Of a stretch of 12,374 nucleotides of DNA, positions 7,058 to 12,374 are shown piece by piece (position 1 is the first letter of the stretch; each line of letters opens with the position of its first letter). Source of the stretch: Oscillospiraceae bacterium. GTDB lineage: Bacteria; Bacillota; Clostridia; Oscillospirales; Oscillospiraceae. The DNA lies in contig JAHHSF010000026.1 of NCBI GenBank assembly GCA_020025375.1, forward strand, positions 1-12,374, written 5' to 3'. Under the pieces are notes generated by a model. The model was not told where the DNA came from. It ran no database searches and was given only the letters and a program-made list of their open reading frames with translations. The position numbers and the translations under genes are program-made.

Positions 7058-7954
7058 ATGAAGGAAGTCATCAAGGAAGCGGGCATCCGGGCGGGCGGCC
7101 TGCCCGATGAGGGAGAACTGGAAGCCATTAACCGATTTGCCAAGCGGGAGCTGAAGGCTGGGGAGGTCTATGCCTTCACGGTGAAGCTCTGCGATAACGA
7201 GGTGGACCGGGACGGGGAGCGGTTTTCGGAAAAGACCCTGGAGGAGTTGGCCCCCCTCTTTGTGGGAAAGAGCGGCATTTTTGACCACCAGTGGTCGGCC
7301 CAGGGACAGACTGGTCGCATCTACCGCACCAAGGTGGTGCGGGAGGAGACCATCCTCACCCGGGCGGGGGACGGATACTGCTACCTGAAGGGGTACGTCT
7401 ATATGCTCCGCAATGAGAAAAACGAGACCCTCATCCAGGAAATTGAGGGGGGAATTAAGCGGGAGGTGTCGGTGGGATGCGCCGTGAGTAAGACGGTTTG
7501 CTCCATCTGCGGCCAGGAGCCCAAGGAAGGCAACTGCCGCCATGTGCCGGGCCGGGAGTATGGGGGAAAACTCTGCTTCCGGGAGCTGGTGGGGGCCACC
7601 GATGCCTATGAGTTTTCCTTCGTGGCGGTCCCCGCCCAGCCCAAGGCAGGCGTGATGAAGAAGAGCGCAAAGGGGGGAGAGAGAATGGAGCAGTTGAAGA
7701 AGGAGGCCGAGCTGGGCCGCCGCTATCTTGCCAATCTGCGGCAGGATGCGGTACGCCTTGGGGCTTTGGCCGAGCCAGGGCTGGCGGTGGAGACGCTGAA
7801 GACCATCACCGAGAAGCTGGAGGAGCCGGAGCTGTTGGCCCTGAAGGAGTGCTTTACCAAACGAGCGGAGGAGCGCTGGCCGGTGATGGGGCAGCTCCCC
7901 CAGCGAAGCGAGCGGGCTGAGCACGGCCACGGGGACAGCGCGTTTTTAATCTGA
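7058..7954 (+). CDS. Phage prohead protease with C-terminal scaffold-like region
   Basis: A 298-residue protein. Residues about 35-200 match caudoviral prohead serine proteases: VYAFTVKLCDNEVDRDGERF, then H77 in FDHQW, S138 in REVSVGCA and E185 in YEFSFVAVPAQP, the likely catalytic and active-site residues. The protease would cleave scaffold and capsid N-termini during head maturation. A Cys/His cluster C148-x2-C151-x8-C160-x-H162 looks like a zinc-binding insertion. Residues 210-298 are a charged helical, coiled-coil-like tail (EQLKKEAELGRRYLANLRQD onward) typical of scaffolding parts. ATG 7058 follows the portal stop with no gap, with GGGGGAGG at 7043-7050. An in-frame ATG at 7685 with its own ribosome site may produce the tail alone. 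Confidence 0.85.
   Translation: MKEVIKEAGIRAGGLPDEGELEAINRFAKRELKAGEVYAFTVKLCDNEVDRDGERFSEKTLEELAPLFVGKSGIFDHQWSAQGQTGRIYRTKVVREETILTRAGDGYCYLKGYVYMLRNEKNETLIQEIEGGIKREVSVGCAVSKTVCSICGQEPKEGNCRHVPGREYGGKLCFRELVGATDAYEFSFVAVPAQPKAGVMKKSAKGGERMEQLKKEAELGRRYLANLRQDAVRLGALAEPGLAVETLKTITEKLEEPELLALKECFTKRAEERWPVMGQLPQRSERAEHGHGDSAFLI
7685..7954 (+). CDS. Possible internally initiated scaffold protein nested in the protease gene
   Basis: ATG 7685 is in the protease frame and is preceded by AGGGGGGAG (7671-7679), a strong Shine-Dalgarno-like run at good spacing. Initiation here would give an 89-residue, mostly helical, charged protein beginning MEQLKKEAELGRR. The arrangement is like lambda C/Nu3, where the scaffold is the separately translated C-terminus of the protease gene. 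No other scaffold gene is visible between portal and major capsid protein. The ribosome site could be a coincidence of the Gly/Glu codons AAAGGGGGGAGAG, so this is inference. Confidence 0.4.
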   Translation: MEQLKKEAELGRRYLANLRQDAVRLGALAEPGLAVETLKTITEKLEEPELLALKECFTKRAEERWPVMGQLPQRSERAEHGHGDSAFLI

Positions 7955-7970
7955 AAGGGAGGAAGAGAGG

Positions 7971-8312
7971 ATGAAGGTTTCTTATGAGGAAATCGGGCAG
8001 GTCCTGGTGACCTGTCCCGCCGCCACGGGCGTCACTGAGGGCGGTATGGTGAAGATGGGGGCAGACGGGAAGGCAGCCCCCTGCGGAAAGGGAGACCGCT
8101 TTTTCGGCCAGGCGGTGAGCGTGGCCGAGGACGGCTTTGCTGCCGTCCAGGTGCGGGGCTTTGTTACCGTGGCCTGTACCGATGGGACCGTTGCCCCCGG
8201 CTGGGTCACTTTGGCGGGGAACGGCACCGGCGGTGTGGAGAAGGCCACCACGGGCGGCGGTGAGGTTTTGGTCATGGAGGCGGATGGCGGGAGCGCCGTC
8301 CTCTGCCTGTAA
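7971..8312 (+). CDS. Small head protein, probably capsid decoration protein
   Basis: A 113-residue protein directly before the major capsid gene, with GGGAGGAAGAGAGG (7957-7970) before ATG 7971. It is beta-rich and glycine-rich with alternating short strands (QVLVTCPAATGVTEGGMVKM, AVQVRGFVTVACTDG, GEVLVMEADGG), without transmembrane segments. The composition and position fit head-decoration or DUF2190-like proteins, which sit on the outside of the capsid lattice and stabilise it after expansion. No diagnostic motif was recognised, so the assignment rests on gene order and fold-like composition. It could instead be another minor head protein. Confidence 0.6.
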   Translation: MKVSYEEIGQVLVTCPAATGVTEGGMVKMGADGKAAPCGKGDRFFGQAVSVAEDGFAAVQVRGFVTVACTDGTVAPGWVTLAGNGTGGVEKATTGGGEVLVMEADGGSAVLCL

Positions 8313-8330
8313 GAGAGGGAGGAGAGAGAT

Positions 8331-9344
8331 ATGGCTTATCAGTTTGAACATGTGAAACTGGAGAAGGGCATGTACCGGGAGAGCGGCAAGTCCTTCACCG
8401 AGACCCTGGCAAAGCTGGACCCGGATGAGGCTTACAAGGGCACCGCCCTGGAGGGAATGGACCCCTTCCAGCGCCAGCTCAAGCGCTTTGATATAAAGGT
8501 GCGGGGCGCGGGGAGCGACGTGGTGGACAAGTTCTTTGCCACCAGCCAGTCCGCCGTTCTTTTCCCTGAGTATGTGGCCCGGAGCGTGAAGCAGGGCATG
8601 GAGGAGGCCGACCTGCTCCCCCATATCCTGGCCGCCACCACGGAGATTCAGGGGATGGACTACCGCTCCATCACCTCCACCCCCGATGGGGAGGACAAAA
8701 AGCTCCGCCGGGTGGAGGAGGGCGCATCCATTCCCGCCACCACCGTGACTACCCAGGAGAATCTGGTGAAGCTCCACAAGCGGGGCCGGATGCTGGTGGC
8801 CTCCTACGAGGCCATCCGCTATCAGAAGCTGGACCTGTTCTCGGTTACCCTGCGGCAGATCGGCGCCCACCTGGCCCGTACCCAGATGGAGGACGGGGTG
8901 AAGGTCCTCCTGGACGGGGACGGCAACGGCAACCCTGCCCAGGTAGTTTCGGTCGAGAACCCCGGTACCCTGACCTACAATGATCTGGTGGACTTCTGGT
9001 CCAAGTTCGAGCCCTACACCCTGAACACCATTCTGGCTCCCAACGACGTGGTGGTGAAGATGCTCAAGCTGGCCGAGTTCCAGAATCCCCTCACCGGCCT
9101 GAACTTCCAGGGCACCGGCAAGCTGGCCACCCCTCTGGGGGCCAAGCTCCTCCGCACCTCAGCCGTGCCCGCGGGCAAGCTCATCGGCCTGGACAGCCGC
9201 TATGCTCTGGAGATGGTAAAGGGGAGCGACGTGACGGTGGAATACGACAAGCTCATCGACCGCCAGCTGGAGCGGGCCGCCATCACCTCCATTGCTGGGT
9301 TTGCCAAGCTCTACGCCGATGCGGCCAAGGTCCTGACGGTCTGA
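8331..9344 (+). CDS. Major capsid protein (HK97 fold)
   Basis: A 337-residue protein that would build the icosahedral shell. Residues 1-75 are a charged region (KLEKGMYRESGKSFTETLAKLDPDE) likely to act as a delta/scaffold-like domain and perhaps be cleaved by the upstream protease. SQSAVLFPEYVARSVKQGMEEADLLP begins the core, followed by the GASIPATTVTT E-loop-like segment, LHKRGRMLVASYEAIR spine helix region, and the A-domain segment NTILAPNDVVVKML. The C-terminus (VTVEYDKLIDRQLERAAITSIAGFAKLYADAAKVLTV) is the typical P/A-domain end of capsid proteins. GGGAGGAGAGAG (8316-8327) precedes ATG 8331. The length is normal for the family. Fold assignment is by pattern and position, not by search. 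Confidence 0.88.
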   Translation: MAYQFEHVKLEKGMYRESGKSFTETLAKLDPDEAYKGTALEGMDPFQRQLKRFDIKVRGAGSDVVDKFFATSQSAVLFPEYVARSVKQGMEEADLLPHILAATTEIQGMDYRSITSTPDGEDKKLRRVEEGASIPATTVTTQENLVKLHKRGRMLVASYEAIRYQKLDLFSVTLRQIGAHLARTQMEDGVKVLLDGDGNGNPAQVVSVENPGTLTYNDLVDFWSKFEPYTLNTILAPNDVVVKMLKLAEFQNPLTGLNFQGTGKLATPLGAKLLRTSAVPAGKLIGLDSRYALEMVKGSDVTVEYDKLIDRQLERAAITSIAGFAKLYADAAKVLTV

Positions 9345-9348
9345 GCCT

Positions 9349-9699
9349 ATGGATGAGGAACTTTTGGCCCTGGCCATGGAGCTGGGGGGCGTGAGGAAGG
9401 GGGAGGAGCAGGGACTCCTGCTCGCCTGTCAGCTGGCCCGGGAGGAGCTGACCGGGATGCTGAAGCCGGGGGTAGTCCCGGCGGACTGTGCCGGACGCTT
9501 CGCCCCGGCGGTGGCCAAGATGGGGCTGTGCGACTGGCTGGCCCTCCGCCGCGCGGTGGAACCGGGGAAGTTTACAGCGGGTGACGTGACGGTGGAGACC
9601 GGGAGGGGGGACCCCTCCCATCTCCGCCGCCAGGCATTGCGGCAGATGGCCCCCTATCTCACTGACCCGGCCTTTTTCCTCTGGGAGGTGAAGGGCTGA
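9349..9699 (+). CDS. Head-tail connector (adaptor) protein
   Basis: A 116-residue, largely helical protein immediately after the major capsid gene. The helices (LLLACQLAREELTGML, then ADCAGRFAPAVAKMGL and HLRRQALRQMAPYL) resemble gp6/gp15-type connectors that form the first ring below the portal. ATG 9349 lies four bases after the capsid stop and has no good Shine-Dalgarno site, so translation probably depends on ribosomes finishing the capsid gene. It overlaps the next gene by one base (TGATG). Identification relies on size, helical content and order. Confidence 0.6.
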   Translation: MDEELLALAMELGGVRKGEEQGLLLACQLAREELTGMLKPGVVPADCAGRFAPAVAKMGLCDWLALRRAVEPGKFTAGDVTVETGRGDPSHLRRQALRQMAPYLTDPAFFLWEVKG

Positions 9700-10028
9700 T
9701 GGCGACGGCGTTTCAGCGGGTGCTGGCCCGATATGGGCAGACGGTGGAGGTGCTCCCCAGTGGGGAGAAGCCGGGGCTTTTGGCCACAGCCCTCCTTCAG
9801 CCCATCCGGGACCGGGAGCGGCAGAGCGTTCCCGGTCATCTGGGCTGGGAAAAACGGGAGCGGTGGCTTTATCTGGGGGAACCGGATATTCCACTGGAGA
9901 TGGGAGAGAACGGCTTTGTTCGGGCAGGGGGCAGGACCTATACGGTCTACTCGGCCCGGCGGGTGGACCTGGGGAAGGAGACCTGCCACTGGTGGGCCAT
10001 CCTGATTCCCAGGGAGGAGGAGCGATGA
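9699..10028 (+). CDS. Head-closure / head-tail joining protein
   Basis: A 109-residue, beta-rich protein in the second neck position. It contains KRERWLYLGEPDIPLE and GFVRAGGRTYTVYSARRVDLG, the latter like the GRxYxVxxArxV pattern of minor head/closure proteins of the SPP1 gp16/XkdH type, which plug the portal after packaging. ATG 9699 overlaps the previous stop by one base, and its own stop overlaps the next start as ATGA, both pointing to translational coupling. No family-specific catalytic or binding residues are expected in such a protein. The function is inferred from order and fold-like pattern. Confidence 0.6.
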   Translation: MATAFQRVLARYGQTVEVLPSGEKPGLLATALLQPIRDRERQSVPGHLGWEKRERWLYLGEPDIPLEMGENGFVRAGGRTYTVYSARRVDLGKETCHWWAILIPREEER

Positions 10029-10525
10029 CGGGACTGGATACCATTCGGGAGTGCATGACCGACTGCCTGGTCCGGGCGGGGGTACAGGCAGTGACCGCCT
10101 GGAACAAGGGGGATAAAACCCGCCGGGAGGGGCCTGTGGTGGCGGTGACCCTGCGGAGCTGCCGGGGGGAGCCCAGCGGCTTCCGGGATTACCTGGGAGA
10201 GCGGTACAACGCCGACCTGGGACGGTGGGAGGAACTTTACGGCAAGAGGGCAAAGGTGACCTTCGGCCTGGAAATCTATTCCGCCGGCAGGGATGGGGCA
10301 GCCCAGTGCCAGACCGTCTTTGACCAGATAGCCAATACGTTGCAGAACGAGGCCCCGGCGGGGCTGGCCCTGGCCGAGCTCTTCCGGGGGGAGACCGAAT
10401 ACGACCGGGAGACGGGGCTCTTCCACTGCCCCGCCCAGGCGGTGTGCGATGCCTATCTCTACGCCGTGGCGGACGAGGGAGGCACCTTTTTAGATTTTGA
10501 AGTGAGAGGGGAAGGAAAGAGATGA
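10025..10525 (+). CDS. Tail terminator / tail completion-like protein
   Basis: A 166-residue protein between the neck genes and the sheath, the usual place for the tail terminator that caps the tube and joins it to the neck. An N-terminal helix (TIRECMTDCLVRAGVQAV) is followed by beta segments (GPVVAVTLRSC, RAKVTFGLEIYS) and a helix (CQTVFDQIANTLQN), an alpha/beta order common to terminators. ATG 10025 is taken because GGAGGAGGAG (10013-10022) sits just upstream and gives the ATGA overlap; the longer open frame from 9863 would overlap the previous gene for 160 bases. It also ends in an ATGA overlap with the sheath gene. The function is positional. Confidence 0.55.
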   Translation: MTGLDTIRECMTDCLVRAGVQAVTAWNKGDKTRREGPVVAVTLRSCRGEPSGFRDYLGERYNADLGRWEELYGKRAKVTFGLEIYSAGRDGAAQCQTVFDQIANTLQNEAPAGLALAELFRGETEYDRETGLFHCPAQAVCDAYLYAVADEGGTFLDFEVRGEGKR

Positions 10526-11562
10526 GCAAACTGACGACCCATGAGCGGCCGGGAGTGTATTCTTCCTACACCGCCTTCTCGGTGGTGGATTCCAAGGCCG
10601 GGGCCAAGACGGTGGCCGTCATTGCCGCCCAAGGGAGCGGCGAAAATGGGAAGGTCTATGACTTTACCCGGTTTGAGCAGGCGGCGGAGGCCTTTGGGGC
10701 AACCGACCGGCTGACTCAGATGGTGCGACTCCTCTTTCTCAACGGCGCGGGCGCTGTTGTGGCCCTGCCCGTGGCGGGGGAGGAGGGCTATCAGGCCGCT
10801 TTTGACGCGGTGGCCCAGCGGGAGGACGTAAGCGTGGTGGTCTGTGACAGCACCAACCTGGCCATCCAGCAGGCCCTGCGGGACAGTGTGAGGGCGGCCT
10901 CAGCGGCCCGGCGGGAGCGTATCGCCGTGGTGTGCGCTCCAGCGGAGGAGACAGTGGCCCAGCTGGTGACCCGGGCCCAGGCCCTCAACGAGGCCCGGGT
11001 GGTGTTGGTGGCCCCCGGGGAAGCTGAAAGTGGGGCGGCTACGGTGGCGGCCACGGTGGCCGGGGCCATTGCCGGGGAGCCGGACCCCGCCGTGCCCCTG
11101 GGGGGCACAGAGCTGAAGGGAATCGGTGGCCTTTCCGCCCGGTACAGCGACAGCGAGATCGACCTGCTGATTCGGGGCGGGGTCACCCCCCTGGAGAGTG
11201 TGGCAGGGACCGTATCGGTGGTCCGGGGGGTGACCACCCAGACCAAGAGCGGCTCCAGCCCCGACGCAACCTGGCGGGAGCTGACCACCATCCTCATCGT
11301 GGACGATGTGATTCCCGCCGTCCGCAACAGCCTGCGGGCCAAGTTCCCCAGGGCCAAAAACACCGAGCAGAGCAGGGGGGCCATCCGGTCCCAGGTCATC
11401 CTGGAGCTGGAAAACAAGGTGGCCCGGGAAATCATCACCGGATATGAGAACGTGACCGTCACCCCAAAGGAGGACAACCCCACCGTCTGTCTGGTGGACT
11501 TCTCCTTTACAGTGGCTCACGGCCTTAACCAGATCTGGCTTACCGCCCATATCACGGTGTAA
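10522..11562 (+). CDS. Contractile tail sheath protein
   Basis: A 346-residue protein that would form the contractile outer tube. The N-terminus HERPGVYSSYTAFS is the classic sheath start (PGVY), followed by a Rossmann-like/insert region (RIAVVCAPAEETVAQLV) and a conserved C-terminal half: GVTPLESVAGTVSVVRGVTTQT, TTILIVDDVIPAVRNSLRAKF and the final LNQIWLTAHITV. The C-terminal domain interacts with the tube and with neighbouring sheath subunits. At 346 residues it is a compact sheath, close to those of Clostridium contractile phages and tailocins as I recall, and shorter than PBSX XkdK. GGAAGGAAAGAG precedes ATG 10522, which overlaps the previous stop by four bases. It establishes myovirus-type morphology. 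Confidence 0.88.
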   Translation: MSKLTTHERPGVYSSYTAFSVVDSKAGAKTVAVIAAQGSGENGKVYDFTRFEQAAEAFGATDRLTQMVRLLFLNGAGAVVALPVAGEEGYQAAFDAVAQREDVSVVVCDSTNLAIQQALRDSVRAASAARRERIAVVCAPAEETVAQLVTRAQALNEARVVLVAPGEAESGAATVAATVAGAIAGEPDPAVPLGGTELKGIGGLSARYSDSEIDLLIRGGVTPLESVAGTVSVVRGVTTQTKSGSSPDATWRELTTILIVDDVIPAVRNSLRAKFPRAKNTEQSRGAIRSQVILELENKVAREIITGYENVTVTPKEDNPTVCLVDFSFTVAHGLNQIWLTAHITV

Positions 11563-11574
11563 AGGAGGAAAAGG

Positions 11575-11964
11575 ATGAAAACAGCAGGATTTCCCACCAG
11601 CAGCGACATTTATCTGGAGGTGAACGGCCGGAAGGTGGCCGTGGTCCAGAGCTATACCGCCAAGAGCACCAAGACCAGCAGCGTGGTGGAGGCCTTTGGG
11701 GAGGACCAGCCGGTGGCTACCATCCCCGGCCCCCGGAACCACGTTCTGGAACTGACCCGGCTCTATGCCACCGATGAGGCGGTGCGGGATGGGCTGAATT
11801 TCCACAATCTGGACGACTTCAGCCTGGTTATCTGCAAGCCGGACCGGAAGATCATCTACTCCGGTTGTCAGTGGAGCGCCATCGGTGAGACCGGAAACCT
11901 GGGGGCAATGGTGGTGGAGAAAATTACGATCGTAGCCGCCAAGAGAATTGAGACAAAGGTATGA
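11575..11964 (+). CDS. Tail tube protein (XkdM-like)
   Basis: A 129-residue protein directly after the sheath, with AAAGGAGG (11561-11568) six bases before ATG 11575. It is beta-rich (DIYLEVNGRKVAVVQSYTAK, NHVLELTRLY, FSLVICKPDRKIIYSGC, NLGAMVVEKITIVAAKR), as expected for the tail-tube fold that stacks as hexameric rings and carries DNA after sheath contraction. The length is slightly under the roughly 140-150 residues of PBSX XkdM. Sheath followed by tube is the standard order in contractile tails. Its stop forms ATGA with the possible upstream start of the next gene. Confidence 0.82.
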   Translation: MKTAGFPTSSDIYLEVNGRKVAVVQSYTAKSTKTSSVVEAFGEDQPVATIPGPRNHVLELTRLYATDEAVRDGLNFHNLDDFSLVICKPDRKIIYSGCQWSAIGETGNLGAMVVEKITIVAAKRIETKV

Positions 11965-11966
11965 CC

Positions 11967-12374
11967 ATGAAAAAGAGAGAGCATTGGCTGGCGCCTTTGG
12001 GACGGCTGGAGCTGGGGGAGGGACGCTCCCTGCGCCTGCTCACTGCCCAGGAGGTGCTGGAGGCCCGGAGGGAGGCCGCCGGGCTGGTACAGGAGGACCG
12101 GGAGAAGGCACTCTGCTCCAACGCCTGCCTGCTGGCGAGGGCGCTGGAGAAAAGGGGCAGGCCCCTCTATCCCAATGGGGAGGCGGTCCTGGCTGCCCTG
12201 CGGGTGGAGGAGATTGACGGCCTGGCCCACAAGTGGAGCCAATTTAACCGGGAGGAGAACCCCTCGGTCCTAGACGGAGAATGGTGGGTAGCCGCCCGAA
12301 AAAAAGCCTGGAGCACACGCCTTATGAGCGCCTTAAATGGCGTGTGCTCCAGGCTTTTTTTCGGGCGGCTACCC
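11967..12374 (+). CDS. Tail assembly chaperone-like protein (3' partial)
   Basis: The frame is open from ATG 11961 or 11967 to the window end with no stop. I prefer 11967 because AAAGG (11955-11959) is only one base from 11961 but seven from 11967. The visible protein starts MKKREHWLAPLGRLELGEGR and is helical and charged (LTAQEVLEARREAAGLVQED, NACLLARALEKRG, VEEIDGLAHKWSQFNREENP). A helical protein in the slot after the tube gene is normally the tail assembly chaperone, which coats the tape measure during tube growth and often has a frameshifted longer form. A heptamer of A lies at 12299-12305 in -1 frameshift phase. From 12286 on, the frame runs through a perfect inverted repeat, so those residues may not be genuine. 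Confidence 0.65.
   Translation, partial: MKKREHWLAPLGRLELGEGRSLRLLTAQEVLEARREAAGLVQEDREKALCSNACLLARALEKRGRPLYPNGEAVLAALRVEEIDGLAHKWSQFNREENPSVLDGEWWVAARKKAWSTRLMSALNGVCSRLFFGRLP
12281..12374 (+). CDS. Possible -1 frame extension or overlapping small tail gene (3' partial)
   Basis: In the -1 frame relative to the chaperone gene, bases 12281-12374 are open and encode MVGSRPKKSLEHTPYERLKW followed by RVLQAFFRAAT. It can be reached by -1 slippage at 12299-12305 or by initiation at ATG 12281/GTG 12284 with a poorly spaced GGAGA (12276-12280). The segment ERLKWRVLQAF resembles, from memory only, downstream chaperone (T-type) reading frames in Clostridia phages. The last bases lie in the right arm of an inverted repeat that may be an artefact, so only the part up to about base 12358 deserves weight. 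Confidence 0.35.
   Translation, partial: MVGSRPKKSLEHTPYERLKWRVLQAFFRAAT
12286..12374. repeat. Perfect 36-bp inverted repeat ending at the window edge
   Basis: Left arm 12286-12321 is the exact reverse complement of right arm 12339-12374, around a 17-base loop (12322-12338). The inner part, A7-GCCTGGAGCACACGCC and its complement followed by T7, looks like a bidirectional intrinsic terminator. The outer part extends the pairing by GGGTAGCCGCCCG. The right arm ends precisely at the last base. Options are a fold-back artefact at a contig end, a terminator, a frameshift-stimulating hairpin, or the end of a larger palindrome. Confidence 0.9.
12299..12305 (+). promoter_or_regulatory. Candidate -1 ribosomal frameshift slippery site (A AAA AAA)
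   Basis: Seven A residues are split by the chaperone frame as A-AAA-AAA, the X-XXY-YYZ arrangement required for -1 slippage, and are followed at once by a strong stem-loop (12306-12321 with 12339-12354). Tail assembly chaperone genes of long-tailed phages commonly use such a signal to make a fixed ratio of two products. The stem begins without the usual 5-9 base spacer unless its base is unwound, and the hairpin may be partly artefactual. Confidence 0.45.

Noticed and set aside
6686..7930. Long - strand open frame over portal and protease
   Set aside because: Same reason: the + strand genes have family motifs and ribosome sites, the antisense frame has neither.
9863..10024. Upstream extension of the tail terminator frame
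   Set aside because: It overlaps the head-closure gene for 160 bases. The ATG at 10025 has a strong ribosome site and the ATGA coupling seen elsewhere in the operon.

Overview
The window looks like chromosomal DNA of a GC-rich, low-complexity-envelope Firmicute of the gut Oscillospiraceae/Clostridia type. The reasons are a very large secreted-type protein ending in three S-layer homology (SLH) repeats, strong AGGAGG-like Shine-Dalgarno sites before most genes, GC-rich third codon positions, and a PBSX-like contractile phage module. The genus is an inference. All convincing genes are on the + strand.

Region 1 (1-3946) is the 3' part of one surface-protein gene whose start lies before the window. 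In order it carries a Pro-rich linker, Ig-like/beta-rich modules, an alpha/alpha-toroid of the prenyltransferase/terpene-cyclase superfamily, a short helical module, a DUF4430 (transcobalamin C-terminal-like) domain, a beta-rich pre-anchor domain and three SLH repeats. The toroid followed by DUF4430 is the same domain order as animal intrinsic factor and transcobalamin, so a ligand-binding (perhaps corrinoid) surface protein is a testable guess.

Region 2 (3947-4381) has no convincing gene. It holds a GC-rich hairpin just after the surface gene, a 21-bp hairpin followed by TTTT, and an extended -10-like element before the first phage gene. The change from host-type gene to phage genes happens here, so a prophage end is likely here, although no integrase or att repeat can be seen.

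Region 3 (4382 to the end) is a compact head and contractile-tail operon. Its order is small terminase, large terminase, portal, prohead protease (with a possible in-frame internal start for a scaffold), decoration-like protein, HK97-fold major capsid protein, three small neck/connector/terminator genes, tail sheath, tail tube, and the start of a tail-assembly-chaperone-like gene. Genes overlap by 1 or 4 bases (ATGA, TGATG) or are separated by fewer than 20 bases, so they are probably one transcript. The terminases pump DNA through the portal into a shell of capsid protein matured by the protease. The neck proteins join the head to a sheathed tail tube, which indicates a myovirus morphology.

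The window stops inside the chaperone gene at the outer edge of a perfect 36-bp inverted repeat. A heptamer of A in -1 frameshift phase sits at that repeat. This may be a programmed frameshift signal, but the repeat ending exactly on the last base also suggests a fold-back artefact at a contig end. Most of the phage cluster is of a known kind. The points most worth checking are the transcobalamin-like surface protein, the internal scaffold start and the frameshift/inverted-repeat end.
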